64,000 nt of DNA from CAYLRF01 sp964385995 (lineage in GTDB: Bacteria > Bacillota > Clostridia > Lachnospirales > Lachnospiraceae): contig CAYLRF010000001.1 of assembly GCA_964385995.1 (NCBI GenBank), forward strand, positions 20,737-84,736. The letters are read 5' to 3'. Positions within the stretch are counted from its first letter, which is position 1, and each line of letters opens with the position of its first letter. Positions 1 to 8,280 of the stretch are shown piece by piece. The notes beneath the pieces were generated by a model, which saw only the letters and a program-made list of their open reading frames with translations, searched no databases and had not been told where the DNA came from. The translations under genes were made by a program, and so were the position numbers.

Positions 1-119
1 AGAAGCTTATGCATTTTTCATATGTGAGATATCTGGAAAATAAGCTCAGGGAAGCGTTCGGGTTTTCAGGCACTCCGCTTAGGTTTATTATCCGTGAGCG
101 CGGTGAAAAGGAAGAATAG
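1..119 (+). CDS. der: GTPase Der (EngA), C-terminal end only
   Basis: The window opens inside this gene, and only the last 38 codons and the stop remain, read from base 3. The tail [18 protein letters not shown] followed by a basic [13 protein letters not shown] ending matches the KH-like C-terminal domain of Der, the double-GTPase that matures the 50S ribosomal subunit. Neither GTPase domain is visible. It lies just before plsY and gpsA on the same strand, the usual order in many Clostridia, which supports the call. Partial only because the window cuts it. Confidence 0.85.
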   Translation, partial: KLMHFSYVRYLENKLREAFGFSGTPLRFIIRERGEKEE

Positions 120-177
120 GCTTTATTGCCCCGGATCTTACGCGCGGGGCAGGCGGCATTTCGGGTAAGGAGTCGAT

Positions 178-864
178 ATGCAAAGAGTGATATGCCTGCT
201 TATAGGCTACGCTTTCGGACTGTTTCAGACGGGATACATCTACGGCAGATCGAAAAATGTCGACATCCGCGAGCTTGGGAGCAAAAACGCGGGCACGACG
301 AACGCTCTGCGCACGATGGGCGTAAAAGCCGGGATCCTGACTCTGCTGGGCGATGTCTTTAAATGTGTTCTCGCGGCCGTCATCGTACGCCTTATCTACG
401 CCGATTCTCCGATACGCCTGCTTCTTGTCGGTTACGCGGGTCTCGGCGTCATACTGGGACATAACTTCCCCTTTTATCTCAAATTTCGCGGCGGCAAGGG
501 TATCGCGGCGGGCGCGGGTCTCATGCTCGCGTTAAATCCCGTCATGTTTCTTATAGCGCTCGCGGTATTTGTCGTGCTGCTTCTTACCACGAAGTACGTA
601 TCCCTCGGCTCTTTGGCCATGATGCTGGTATTTGCGGTCGAGGTAATCGTATACGGGCAGATGGGCGGCCTCAGCCTAAAAGGAGGGCCGCTGTATGAGT
701 TTTACGCCATTATCATTTTTCTTACGATTCTGGCGTTTATAAGACACAGGACGAATATAAAGCGGCTCATATCCGGCACGGAAAGTAAGACCGACCTTAC
801 AAAGTATTTTAAAAAGGACAAGCCGGGCGCAAAGCGCGATAATCCTGATACGAAAGAAAATTAG
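178..864 (+). CDS. plsY: Acyl-phosphate:glycerol-3-phosphate acyltransferase PlsY
   Basis: This membrane enzyme transfers an acyl group from acyl-phosphate to glycerol-3-phosphate, the first step of phospholipid synthesis. The family signature GSKNAGTTNALRTMG lies near residues 35-49 and a glycine-rich FRGGKGIAAGAG loop near residue 103, between several hydrophobic membrane segments. At 228 residues it is slightly longer than the usual 200 because of a charged C-terminal tail. The ATG follows TAAGGAG at good spacing. The gpsA start lies 11 bases after its stop, so the supplier of glycerol-3-phosphate is probably co-transcribed with it. Confidence 0.96.
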   Translation: MQRVICLLIGYAFGLFQTGYIYGRSKNVDIRELGSKNAGTTNALRTMGVKAGILTLLGDVFKCVLAAVIVRLIYADSPIRLLLVGYAGLGVILGHNFPFYLKFRGGKGIAAGAGLMLALNPVMFLIALAVFVVLLLTTKYVSLGSLAMMLVFAVEVIVYGQMGGLSLKGGPLYEFYAIIIFLTILAFIRHRTNIKRLISGTESKTDLTKYFKKDKPGAKRDNPDTKEN

Positions 865-875
865 CGGGTGATAAG

Positions 876-1886
876 ATGGCAAAAGTCGGGATATTGGGTT
901 CGGGAAGCTTCGGCACTGCCTTAGCTTTCCTTATGAGTAATAACGGGCATAATGTGACGCTGTGGTCGCATAACCCTGACGAGGCTTCCGTTCTAAAAAA
1001 AGAACGTGAAAACAAGTCAAAACTCCCGGGGGTTATCCTGCCGGATGACATTTCATTTACGGGTGACATAAAAGAGGCGACGAAGGGTAAAGACATTCTC
1101 GTGCTTGCCGTGCCCTCGGTCGCCGTAAGGGATGTGGCCAAAAGGATTTCGGGGCTTATAAATGACGGGGAAAAGATCGTAAGCGTCGCGAAGGGCATAG
1201 AAGAGTCCACTCTTTTAACCGTCTCCGGACAGCTTAACTGGGAACTTCCCCGCGCGGACATAGCGGTTTTATCGGGGCCAAGTCACGCGGAGGAAGTGGC
1301 AAGGGCCCTTCCCACCACCTGCGTTATCGGCGCGAAGACAAAAGAAACCGCCACTTACCTTCAAAACCTGTTTATGAGCGATGTGTTTCGCGTATACATA
1401 AGCTCGGATATTCTCGGCATGGAGATAGGCGGGGCTCTTAAAAATGTAATCGCGCTCGCTGCGGGAGTAGCCGACGGACTGGGCTTCGGAGACAATACGA
1501 AAGCCGCTCTCATAACAAGAGGCATGGCCGAGATATCAAGGCTCGGCGTGAAAATGGGCGGAAATATCGAGAGCTTCGCGGGTCTTACCGGCATGGGAGA
1601 TCTCATCGTGACCTGCGCCAGCCGCCACAGCAGAAACCGCAGGGCGGGTTATCTGATCGGACAGGGAAAATCCCTGAAAGAAGCCCTTCGTGAGGTGAAT
1701 ATGGTGGTGGAGGGCGTCCATACGGCGAAAGCGGCCCTTAAACTGTCACACAAATATGATGTTTCCATGCCGATAGTGGAGCAGATAAACGCTGTTCTTT
1801 TTGACGGGAAAAATCCGGGCGAGGCCGTGCGGGAGCTTATGACAAGAGAAGGAAGATCTGAGCTTACATTCCCGGACTGGAAATAA
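876..1886 (+). CDS. gpsA: Glycerol-3-phosphate dehydrogenase [NAD(P)+]
   Basis: This cytosolic enzyme reduces dihydroxyacetone phosphate to sn-glycerol-3-phosphate for lipid synthesis. The N-terminal Rossmann motif GILGSGSFGTALA (residues 5-17) binds the nucleotide; the GGALKNVIALAAG segment in the middle carries the catalytic lysine, and CASRHSRNRRAG is the substrate-binding region. The length of 336 residues is normal. It follows plsY by 11 bases. It converges with glpP, whose stop is 11 bases away, so anabolic and catabolic glycerol-3-phosphate genes end facing each other. Confidence 0.97.
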   Translation: MAKVGILGSGSFGTALAFLMSNNGHNVTLWSHNPDEASVLKKERENKSKLPGVILPDDISFTGDIKEATKGKDILVLAVPSVAVRDVAKRISGLINDGEKIVSVAKGIEESTLLTVSGQLNWELPRADIAVLSGPSHAEEVARALPTTCVIGAKTKETATYLQNLFMSDVFRVYISSDILGMEIGGALKNVIALAAGVADGLGFGDNTKAALITRGMAEISRLGVKMGGNIESFAGLTGMGDLIVTCASRHSRNRRAGYLIGQGKSLKEALREVNMVVEGVHTAKAALKLSHKYDVSMPIVEQINAVLFDGKNPGEAVRELMTREGRSELTFPDWK

Positions 1887-1897
1887 GGCGTCAGGGT

Positions 1898-2464
1898 TTA
1901 CTCGGCCCAGACGGCGGGATTCGTGGTGGATACGCTTATGACGCCGGCGTTTAGCAGCGACACGACGTCTTCTTTATTAGAGATAAGACCTCCAGCTATG
2001 ACAGGGATCGGAGAGACGGCGCAGACTTTCGATACTATCCTCGGCATGGGAGCCGGCATCACCTCTATGACGTCGGGCTTTGCGGCGCTTATCTGCTTAT
2101 CTATGTTTTCATAAGCCATGGAGTCGATGAGAAAAAGCCGCAGCACAGTATTAAGGTCAAGCTCACGCGCACGCTTTATAAGGCCGGGATGAGTGGTGAT
2201 TATCCCGCTTGCGAGTGTGTATTTTTTAAGAAAATCCACCGCTACCTCTTTTGAGGCCAGACCGTTTATGAGATCCGCGTGCACCATGGCTATTTTGCCG
2301 CGTTTTCTGACGGAAGCGACTATATCGGGGATGGTGAGCACGTCGCCGTACAGGATGAAGACAATGCCGCTTTCGCACTTCGCGCTTTTATTAAGCCCTT
2401 CGTCATCTTTCACTGCGGCGATGACGGGGCTTGCCTCAAGAGCTTCCAAAAATTCTTTCTTCAT
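1898..2464 (-). CDS. glpP: Glycerol-3-phosphate-responsive antiterminator GlpP
   Basis: GlpP-family proteins bind glycerol-3-phosphate and the leader mRNA of glp genes, preventing early termination (established for Bacillus subtilis glpD). The 188-residue protein has the TIM-barrel-like family features EVMPAPMPRIV and PVIAGGLISN near its C-terminus and HADLINGL in the middle. It is the last gene of the minus-strand cluster with DUF1667 and the two FAD oxidoreductases. A terminator-containing leader before the first gene (6358-6410) is the obvious candidate target. Regulation of that leader is inferred. Confidence 0.93.
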   Translation of the reverse strand: MKKEFLEALEASPVIAAVKDDEGLNKSAKCESGIVFILYGDVLTIPDIVASVRKRGKIAMVHADLINGLASKEVAVDFLKKYTLASGIITTHPGLIKRARELDLNTVLRLFLIDSMAYENIDKQISAAKPDVIEVMPAPMPRIVSKVCAVSPIPVIAGGLISNKEDVVSLLNAGVISVSTTNPAVWAE

Positions 2465-2611
2465 TTCCGCAACCTGCCTTTTTCTGCCTTACGTCCGCAT
2501 ACGTGTAGGATATTTCCTTTCCTGATGTTACGGTACGCAGAATCGTCTGACAGCATCATTTTCTCTCAAGACGTCTCATCACGTCTCACCTCATCACATC
2601 TCACAAGACTG
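2465..2611. repeat. Short degenerate repeats between DUF1667 gene and glpP
   Basis: The spacer contains ACGTCTC and ACATCTC units (plus-strand reading, about 2570-2600) separated by TCA-rich stretches, a small degenerate tandem array of period roughly 10-15. No gene or terminator is visible here. It is another example of the gene-boundary repetition seen across this window. Confidence 0.45.
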
Positions 2612-3097
2612 TTACCTTACCTGTACGTTCCCCGCGCAGATGACATCGATCCCGGTGCCCGCGACATTTTTAAGCACCGTATCGCCTATTTTGACGGGCG
2701 CCGCGACAGTCACATCCCTTAAGGCATTCACGCACGCGAAGATTTCGGTTTTCGGTATATCCGCGGACGTTTTCACATTGACCACGGGATAAATCCCGCC
2801 CGTTACTTTCACGGAGGTGGTGACTGTTCTTCTGGGGTCGGTCACTTCCTTTTCGGCGTAGGCCTTTCCGCGCGGGCAGGTGTAACCCGTTATGTCGATG
2901 ATTTTGACGCGCCCGGTGTGGTTTATCGGCACGGCGGCCTTATTATCCTCCCGGGATAAGGGCGGCTGATTTGAAATCGGATCCGCACCGCACGGTTCAG
3001 ACGGGGACAGACCGTTTTCGGAATCGATGTTTTCATATGTGACCGTTATAGGGCACCCCAAAGGACAGCCGATACAGGTAAGCTCTCTTTTTATCAT
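2612..3097 (-). CDS. DUF1667 domain protein, cysteine-rich glp partner
   Basis: This family is encoded beside GlpA/GlpB-like oxidoreductases in anaerobic Firmicutes; its biochemical role is not firmly established. The N-terminal CIGCPLGC (Cys 8, 11, 15) and a later GYTCPRG suggest an Fe-S or other metal site. The C-terminal half (KAYAEKEVTDPRRTVTT onward) is the conserved part. Between the cysteine groups lies a polar, proline- and asparagine-rich stretch (about residues 22-70) that seems longer than typical, bringing the protein to 161 residues. It is on the same strand as the oxidoreductases but separated from them by 392 bases of repeats. I infer an electron-transfer accessory role. Confidence 0.85.
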   Translation of the reverse strand: MIKRELTCIGCPLGCPITVTYENIDSENGLSPSEPCGADPISNQPPLSREDNKAAVPINHTGRVKIIDITGYTCPRGKAYAEKEVTDPRRTVTTSVKVTGGIYPVVNVKTSADIPKTEIFACVNALRDVTVAAPVKIGDTVLKNVAGTGIDVICAGNVQVR

Positions 3098-3489
3098 TAT
3101 ACTCCTTTCACGACGAATATTTCACGCCACTTCATTTACGACGGAGATATTTCACGCCGCTTCTTTTTCATACCCGTGTTTCGCGGTCGTAAGGCCCGGA
3201 CGTTTCCCGCGCAAAGCATATGTCATGATATCAGGGCAGGTAACCCCCGATCCGAGTCATGATTGCGCACGGGCACGACGAATATTTCACACCGCTTCTT
3301 TTTTATACCCGTGTTTCGCTGTCGTAGGGTACGGACGTTTCCCGCGCAAAGCATATATCAGGTTATCAGGGTAGCAATCCCCGATCCGCTCCATAATTGC
3401 ACACCGGCGGGGAAAGGCTTCGGGGAAGTGTCCTGCGAACCCTCGAGCCGCGCCGTGACTGCGTACGGGCGGGCATAATGATTTTCTGT
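3098..3489. repeat. Intergenic 135-bp tandem duplication
   Basis: This 392-base spacer inside the glp cluster holds two diverged copies of a unit of about 135 bases (about 3146-3280 and 3281-3404), plus a short extra piece near 3112-3138. Landmarks in each copy are ATATTTCAC, ACCCGTGTTTCGC, CGGACGTTTCCCGCGCAAAG and CCCGATCCG. No ribosome-binding site or plausible gene is present; an open frame running across it is a by-product of the repeat. It has no transposase and no target-site features. Confidence 0.85.
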
Positions 3490-4773
3490 CTACCCGTCCT
3501 CGAGTCGGATTAAAATCGAGGAGAGATTCGGATACTCGTTAAGCTCTGTCTTTTTAAGGACGACTTCTTCCATTTCTCCCGGAGCCATCACTGGCCGCCT
3601 CTTTCTGTGAAGGGGAGTCCCGTTAAGATATGTGACTATGCTTTTTCCTTTATAAACATTATCCACGCGGAAACGAACTGTAAGTTTATCGTCCATAAAA
3701 GAGGGCCGAATAAAGCGGGGCACCGTATAACGAACGCCGCTTCCGGCCTCGACGGCTACTTTTTTCGCGCCTTCATAACCGCCCCGCTTAAGATATGCGG
3801 CGGCGTTCTTTCCCGCGAGATACGCCTCGCGCGACACATAATCCACAAGGTCATGTACATGCAGGACGTTGCCGCAGGCGAAGATCCCGTCTACGTCGGT
3901 CTCGAGATTGTCACCGACTATGGGACCGCCGGTCACGGTATCCAGTCCCACGCCCGCGCTTTTACTGAGTTCGTTTTCGGGGATGAGTCCGCAGGAGAGC
4001 AGGAGAGTATCGCACTCATATCGTACGCGCGTGCCGGGGACGGGCTTTCTGTCGGGACCCACCTGAGCTATCGTGACGGCGCTTACTCTGTCCTTTCCCT
4101 CGATATCCACCACGGTATGCGAGAGCTTTAAAGGAATGTCAAAATCATCCAGACACTGAACGATATTTCGCTTAAGTCCCCCGGAGTAGGGGAGAAGTTC
4201 GGCGACGAGCTTCACGTGCGCGCCCTCAAGCGTCATGCGCCTTGCCATGATAAGACCTATATCGCCCGAACCTAAGATTACGACTTCTTTGCCCGGCATC
4301 ACGCCTTCCTTATTTACAAGCCTTTGGGCGCATCCCGCCGTATATATACCCGCGGGGCGAAAACCCGGGATATTAAGAGAGCCTCTCGCCCTTTCCCTGC
4401 AGCCCATGGCGAGGATTACGGCCCCGGCATTTATCCTCGTAAGGCCGTGGCGTGCGCTTACGGCGGTGACAGTCTTTTCACGCGTAATGTCGGTAACCAT
4501 CGTGTCGTATCTGCACTCGATATCGCGCTCTGCGACTTCCCTAATGTAACGCGCCGCGTACTCCGGGCCCGTAAGCTCCTCACCGAAGGTATGAAGACCG
4601 AAGCCGGTGTGTATGCATTGGTTAAGAATCCCGCCGGGTTCCCTGTCCCTTTCGATGACGAGTATCCTGTTAACGCCGCTGTCTTTCGCGGCTATAGCCG
4701 CCGCGAGACCCGCGGGGCCCGCGCCTATGATAACGAGGTCGTAATCAGTTGATTTATTCATCGCGATTCGCAA
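3490..4773 (-). CDS. NAD(P)/FAD oxidoreductase, GlpB-like partner
   Basis: A flavoprotein with two dinucleotide-binding motifs: IIGAGPAGLAAA near residues 15-26 (FAD) and VILGSGDIGLIMARR near residue 165 (pyridine nucleotide), plus a GIFACGNVLHVHDLVD motif typical of thioredoxin-reductase-like enzymes. By context it passes electrons from the GlpA-like dehydrogenase, in the style of a GlpABC complex. It is 427 residues. I accept the TTG start at 4773 because GGAAGGTG lies 7 bases upstream; the ATG four codons in has no ribosome-binding site at a suitable distance. It follows the GlpA-like gene by 15 bases. Confidence 0.85.
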   Translation of the reverse strand: MRIAMNKSTDYDLVIIGAGPAGLAAAIAAKDSGVNRILVIERDREPGGILNQCIHTGFGLHTFGEELTGPEYAARYIREVAERDIECRYDTMVTDITREKTVTAVSARHGLTRINAGAVILAMGCRERARGSLNIPGFRPAGIYTAGCAQRLVNKEGVMPGKEVVILGSGDIGLIMARRMTLEGAHVKLVAELLPYSGGLKRNIVQCLDDFDIPLKLSHTVVDIEGKDRVSAVTIAQVGPDRKPVPGTRVRYECDTLLLSCGLIPENELSKSAGVGLDTVTGGPIVGDNLETDVDGIFACGNVLHVHDLVDYVSREAYLAGKNAAAYLKRGGYEGAKKVAVEAGSGVRYTVPRFIRPSFMDDKLTVRFRVDNVYKGKSIVTYLNGTPLHRKRRPVMAPGEMEEVVLKKTELNEYPNLSSILIRLEDG

Positions 4774-4788
4774 AATCCGTCACCTTCC

Positions 4789-6243
4789 CTATCGGATATT
4801 TTTTATGTCGCCGACGATAAGCTCGCTTCCGATGCCGCTTTTCGTCAGGTTTTTTATATCGCGCCCTGTTTCCCTTTTAAGTATCGCAAGCACTTTTGGT
4901 GTGCAAAAGCCCGCCTGGCAGCGCCCCATACCGGCTCTTGTGCGTCGCTTTACGCCGTCAAGAGACTTCGCACCCGGCTTTCTTCGGATGGCTTCTGTGA
5001 TCTCGCCTTCCGATATGCCCTCGCACCTGCAGATGATATTGCCGTAAGCGGGATTTTCGCGGATAAGTTTCTCGCGCTTGTCATACGAAAGGTCTGCCGC
5101 GTGCGATATGTCTTTCCCCGTGGAAATAAAATCGGATTTTTCACGCAGATTTAAGATATCCCTTATAAGACGCGCCACGTGCTCGCCGATGGCGGGCGCG
5201 CTCGTAAGTCCGGGGGATTCTATGCCGGCGGCGTTTATAAACCCTTTCGCGTCGGGCGCTTCTCCTATTATGAAATCGTCGCCTTCCTCATGCGCCCTTA
5301 ATCCCGCGAACGAGGTAATGACGCTCTTTAGCGGTATGTTTTTAACGGTTATCGCCGACGCGGACGCTATTTCCTCCAATCCCCGCGACGTGGTGTTTAA
5401 AGACTCTTTATCGGGTGTGTCAAGAGCCGTGGGGCCCACTATCAGGTTTCCGTGCACGGTGGGAGATACGAGGACGCCTTTTCCCATCTTTGTGGGAAGG
5501 CTGAAAACAGTGTGTCTTACGTATCCGCCTGCGTCCTTGTCAAGGAGCATGTATTCGCCTTTTCTGGCGGTGATGTGAAGTTTCCTTTCGCTTACTTTAT
5601 TATTCAGTTCATCGGCCGCGACTCCGGCGGCGTTTACCACGATCCCGGCCGTCATTTTCCCGTAAGCGCTCTTTTCCCTGTCAAAAACAGTCAGCTCATA
5701 TCCGCCGTCACATTTTTTTATGTCCGTAACTTCGGTATTGAAAATAAAATCCACGCCGTTTAAGAAGGCGTTTTCCGCGAGAGATATCGTAAGCCTGAAC
5801 GGACAGATAATGCCGCCCGTGGGGGCGTAAAGTGCGGCGATCGCGTCATCCGCGGCGTTCGGCTCCATTTGGATAAGTTCATCTCGGCCGATGATTCGAA
5901 GTCCCTTTACGTTATTTGCCTCGCCTCTTTTTAAGAGTTCGTTAAGTACGGTTTCATCCTGACCTTTCGCGCAGAGGACAAGCGATCCGTTTCGGATAAA
6001 GGGGATGTCAAGAACGCGCGCCAGATCATCCATCATCTCATTTCCTCTAAGGTTAAACCGGGCCTTAAGCGAACCCGGCTCGGCGTCAAAACCCGCGTGC
6101 ACGATCGCGCTGTTTGCCTTGGATGTGCCGCAGCAGACGTCCTCTTCCCGCTCGATAAGAGTGATGTGCGCGTCATACCTTGAAAGTTCCCGCGCGATGG
6201 CGCATCCCGTCACTCCTCCGCCGATAATAATCACATTTTTCAT
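4789..6243 (-). CDS. GlpA-like FAD glycerol-3-phosphate dehydrogenase with C-terminal [2Fe-2S] domain
   Basis: Likely oxidises sn-glycerol-3-phosphate to dihydroxyacetone phosphate. The N-terminal IIGGGVTGCAIARELS binds FAD; the DAO-type fold runs to about residue 370. Near residue 405 begins a BFD-like [2Fe-2S] domain with IICRCEGISEGEI and GMGRCQAGFC, giving a CxC...CxxxxC pattern as in GlpA. It is first in the minus-strand operon, ahead of the GlpB-like, DUF1667 and glpP genes. A long leader with a terminator precedes it. A related hydroxy-acid oxidase is possible, but the glpP linkage favours glycerol-3-phosphate. No glpK or glpF is in the window. Confidence 0.88.
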   Translation of the reverse strand: MKNVIIIGGGVTGCAIARELSRYDAHITLIEREEDVCCGTSKANSAIVHAGFDAEPGSLKARFNLRGNEMMDDLARVLDIPFIRNGSLVLCAKGQDETVLNELLKRGEANNVKGLRIIGRDELIQMEPNAADDAIAALYAPTGGIICPFRLTISLAENAFLNGVDFIFNTEVTDIKKCDGGYELTVFDREKSAYGKMTAGIVVNAAGVAADELNNKVSERKLHITARKGEYMLLDKDAGGYVRHTVFSLPTKMGKGVLVSPTVHGNLIVGPTALDTPDKESLNTTSRGLEEIASASAITVKNIPLKSVITSFAGLRAHEEGDDFIIGEAPDAKGFINAAGIESPGLTSAPAIGEHVARLIRDILNLREKSDFISTGKDISHAADLSYDKREKLIRENPAYGNIICRCEGISEGEITEAIRRKPGAKSLDGVKRRTRAGMGRCQAGFCTPKVLAILKRETGRDIKNLTKSGIGSELIVGDIKNIR

Positions 6244-6260
6244 AACGATCTTCCTTTAGC

Positions 6261-6339
6261 CGCGATTAAGAGGTTTAAAATCCAAACAATGACGTCCTTA
6301 AAATCCGGGGCAGAAGTTTAAAGCCGTGTCTTAATCGCG
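6261..6339 (-). promoter_or_regulatory. Second hairpin in glp leader, next to the ribosome-binding site
   Basis: An 11-bp perfect inverted repeat, CGCGATTAAGA at 6261-6271 and TCTTAATCGCG at 6329-6339, can fold the distal leader of the GlpA-like gene. The ribosome-binding region (AAAGGAAG) and ATG follow directly on the minus strand. It could modulate translation or compete with the upstream terminator. Function is inferred from sequence only. Confidence 0.5.
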
Positions 6340-6357
6340 ATTTTAAATGAGGAGATT

Positions 6358-6410
6358 AAAAAAGAGCAAGGCAACTTACGCGAAGCAAATCGCTTCACAT
6401 AAAACCTTAC
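6358..6410 (-). terminator. Leader terminator of the glp operon, candidate GlpP target
   Basis: On the minus strand a long imperfect hairpin (6410 to 6366; inner stem GAAGC-GATTT-GCTTC at 6396-6382, outer stem GTAAGG with CCTTGC) is followed by six T residues (6363-6358). It lies about 50 bases after the predicted transcription start and 115 bases before the ATG. Flanking GAGATTA/TAATCTC (6420-6414 and 6358-6352) could pair instead and include the T-tract. This is the architecture expected for GlpP antitermination. Confidence 0.6.
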
Positions 6411-6467
6411 TCCTAATCTCACGGTTAAATATTTTATTTTTCTCGGACACGTCCCCGAAACGCGCTT

Positions 6468-6496
6468 AGCATAACACTCTTTTACAAAGTACGCAA
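6468..6496 (-). promoter_or_regulatory. Predicted promoter of the glp operon
   Basis: Minus-strand TTGCGT (6496-6491), 17-base spacer, then an extended -10 TGTTATGCT with hexamer at 6473-6468. It predicts a leader of about 217 bases. The -35 is weak, consistent with an activated or conditionally read-through operon. Confidence 0.5.
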
Positions 6497-6568
6497 GGTC
6501 AAAATTTCGTCCAAGCAATCCGAAAAGTAACCGGCGGCCGAAAATCGGTTCGGGTTCGTTTTACTTTG

Positions 6569-6597
6569 ATGACATACGGAAAAAAAGATGATATCAT
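6569..6597 (+). promoter_or_regulatory. Predicted promoter for the MgtC-like gene
   Basis: ATGACA (6569-6574), 17 bases, TATCAT (6592-6597): each hexamer matches the sigma-A consensus at 5 of 6 positions. The predicted leader of about 90 bases is too short for an M-box magnesium riboswitch and I see none. Together with the glp leader this accounts for the 6244-6692 intergenic region. Confidence 0.6.
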
Positions 6598-6692
6598 AGG
6601 CCGGTACGCGGAGAGGGCCTTTATTATCTTTGACTTTGGGATGGCTTAAGGGTCGCCGCGAGTGAAAATTTTAAAATCGGGAGGATGGATAA

Positions 6693-7361
6693 ATGGCCGC
6701 GGTTTGGGATAAGTTTTTGACGGAGTGGCTGCCTGTGATTTTCAGATCGCTTGTTGCGGTCCTCGTCGGAGGATTCATAGGAAGCGAGAGAGCGCGCCAC
6801 GGCAGAGCCGCGGGTATGCGCACGCATATACTGGTGTGTCTGGGCGCCGCTATGACGTCCATGACCAGCATGTATGTGGCCGACGTACTGGGCCACAGCG
6901 GGGACGTTTTCCGTATCCCGGCTCAGGTCATATCCGGCATAGGCTTTCTGGGAGCCGGCATGATAATCCTTAAAAACAACAATATACTCACGGGCCTTAC
7001 CACGGCAGCCGGCATATGGGCGACAGGCGCGATAGGCGTGGCCATCGGCTACGGCTTTTATCCGGGCGCGGTGGTCGGAACCCTTCTTTTCATGATAGCG
7101 ATAAAGGTATTCGCCAAGATCGGGCATAAGAGAAATTCGACGACGGTCATTTACATTGAAATCGACGACATGTATAAGACAAATCACATCATAAGTGAGA
7201 TCAACAATGTGATAACGGAGCCGTTCACATATCAGATGATAGAGCCGAAGAGTAAATGCGAGGGACATGTGGGCATGTACCTTATTATCGAGCGTCAGAT
7301 ACAGATAGACACGGGCAGCCTCTGCAAAATCGATAATGTGGCCTTTGCCGTCGAGGACTAG
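6693..7361 (+). CDS. MgtC/SapB family membrane protein
   Basis: A 222-residue protein with an N-terminal membrane domain of about four hydrophobic helices containing GGFIGSERARHGRAAGMRTH and GIGFLGAGMII, the conserved MgtC signature, and a soluble ACT-like C-terminal domain from about residue 150. MgtC relatives modulate ATP synthase or ion homeostasis in pathogens, but most Firmicute homologues have unknown function. GGGAGG precedes the ATG. The HAD phosphatase gene begins 3 bases after its stop, implying one transcript. Confidence 0.9.
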   Translation: MAAVWDKFLTEWLPVIFRSLVAVLVGGFIGSERARHGRAAGMRTHILVCLGAAMTSMTSMYVADVLGHSGDVFRIPAQVISGIGFLGAGMIILKNNNILTGLTTAAGIWATGAIGVAIGYGFYPGAVVGTLLFMIAIKVFAKIGHKRNSTTVIYIEIDDMYKTNHIISEINNVITEPFTYQMIEPKSKCEGHVGMYLIIERQIQIDTGSLCKIDNVAFAVED

Positions 7362-7364
7362 CGT

Positions 7365-8228
7365 ATGCTTAAAAAATACAGACTTTTTCTTTTCGACATG
7401 GACGGCACCATTTATCTGGGCGATAAATTATATGATTTTACGCTTCGTCTGCTTAAGGCCATCCGCGATAAGGGGAAGCGATATCTTTTTGTCACCAACA
7501 ATTCCTCAAAAAGCGTCGCCGACTACGTAAGAAAGCTGGAAAGGATAGGCATTAAAGCGACGGAAGAAGATTTCCTCACCTCCTCGCAGGCGACGGCTTA
7601 TTACCTGAAAAAGAGATTCGGATCTGAAGCGAGGAAAGAGGACGGTATACGAAGCGCTCCCGAAGCCTGCGCGTCCGACGTGAAGGAACGCCCGAAATTT
7701 ACGACGCGGCTTTATGTCTGCGGGACCGAATCGCTTAAGAGGGAGCTTTCGGCGAACGGTTTTGAGGTAACGGGCGACATCGAAAAGACGGACTGCGTCG
7801 TGATGGGATTTGACACGGAGCTTACGTTTAGGAAACTGGAGGATGTCTGCAGGATATTATCCGCGCGTCCCGACATCCCTTATATAGCGACAAACCCTGA
7901 TTATGTCTGTCCCACCCAGTTCGGAAGCGTACCCGACTGCGGAAGCGTATGCGACATGATATATAACGCCACCGGCAAGCGTCCCGTCGTGATAGGAAAA
8001 CCGTCGCCTCTCATGCTGCGGCTCGCGATGGAAAAATACGGCTGCAGTGAGGATGAGACAGCCGTCATCGGGGATCGCATATATACGGACATAAAAAGCG
8101 GGTTAAACGCGGGCGTACTTACGATATTGGTAATGAGCGGTGAGACGACAAGTGAGATTCTTGCCGCTTCGAAAGATAAGCCCGATCTCGTATTAAAAGA
8201 CGCGGGCGAGATGATTGAGATGCTGTGA
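7365..8228 (+). CDS. HAD-IIA family phosphatase (NagD-like)
   Basis: Haloacid-dehalogenase hydrolase of the NagD/PGP subfamily. Motif I is FDMDGTIYLGD near residue 10, motif II FVTNNSSK near residue 45, and the acidic motif IV VIGDRIYTDIKSG near residue 235. A C2B-type cap carries the substrate specificity. An extra charged, variable segment (about residues 84-105) sits within the cap. Relatives dephosphorylate sugar phosphates, glycerol phosphates or damaged metabolites; the exact substrate cannot be read from sequence. It is 287 residues, 3 bases after the MgtC-like gene. Confidence 0.92.
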   Translation: MLKKYRLFLFDMDGTIYLGDKLYDFTLRLLKAIRDKGKRYLFVTNNSSKSVADYVRKLERIGIKATEEDFLTSSQATAYYLKKRFGSEARKEDGIRSAPEACASDVKERPKFTTRLYVCGTESLKRELSANGFEVTGDIEKTDCVVMGFDTELTFRKLEDVCRILSARPDIPYIATNPDYVCPTQFGSVPDCGSVCDMIYNATGKRPVVIGKPSPLMLRLAMEKYGCSEDETAVIGDRIYTDIKSGLNAGVLTILVMSGETTSEILAASKDKPDLVLKDAGEMIEML

Positions 8229-8280
8229 ACGGAAATTAAAAATGCGTGAGAGACGCGGATGATTGAACGGGAAATCTGAC

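Noticed and set aside
3027..3374. 115-codon plus-strand open frame across the glp spacer
   Set aside because: It starts antisense inside the DUF1667 gene and its protein merely repeats itself because it spans the 135-bp tandem units; no ribosome-binding site.
6598..6692. M-box magnesium riboswitch before the MgtC-like gene
   Set aside because: The leader is only about 90 bases and lacks recognisable M-box elements.
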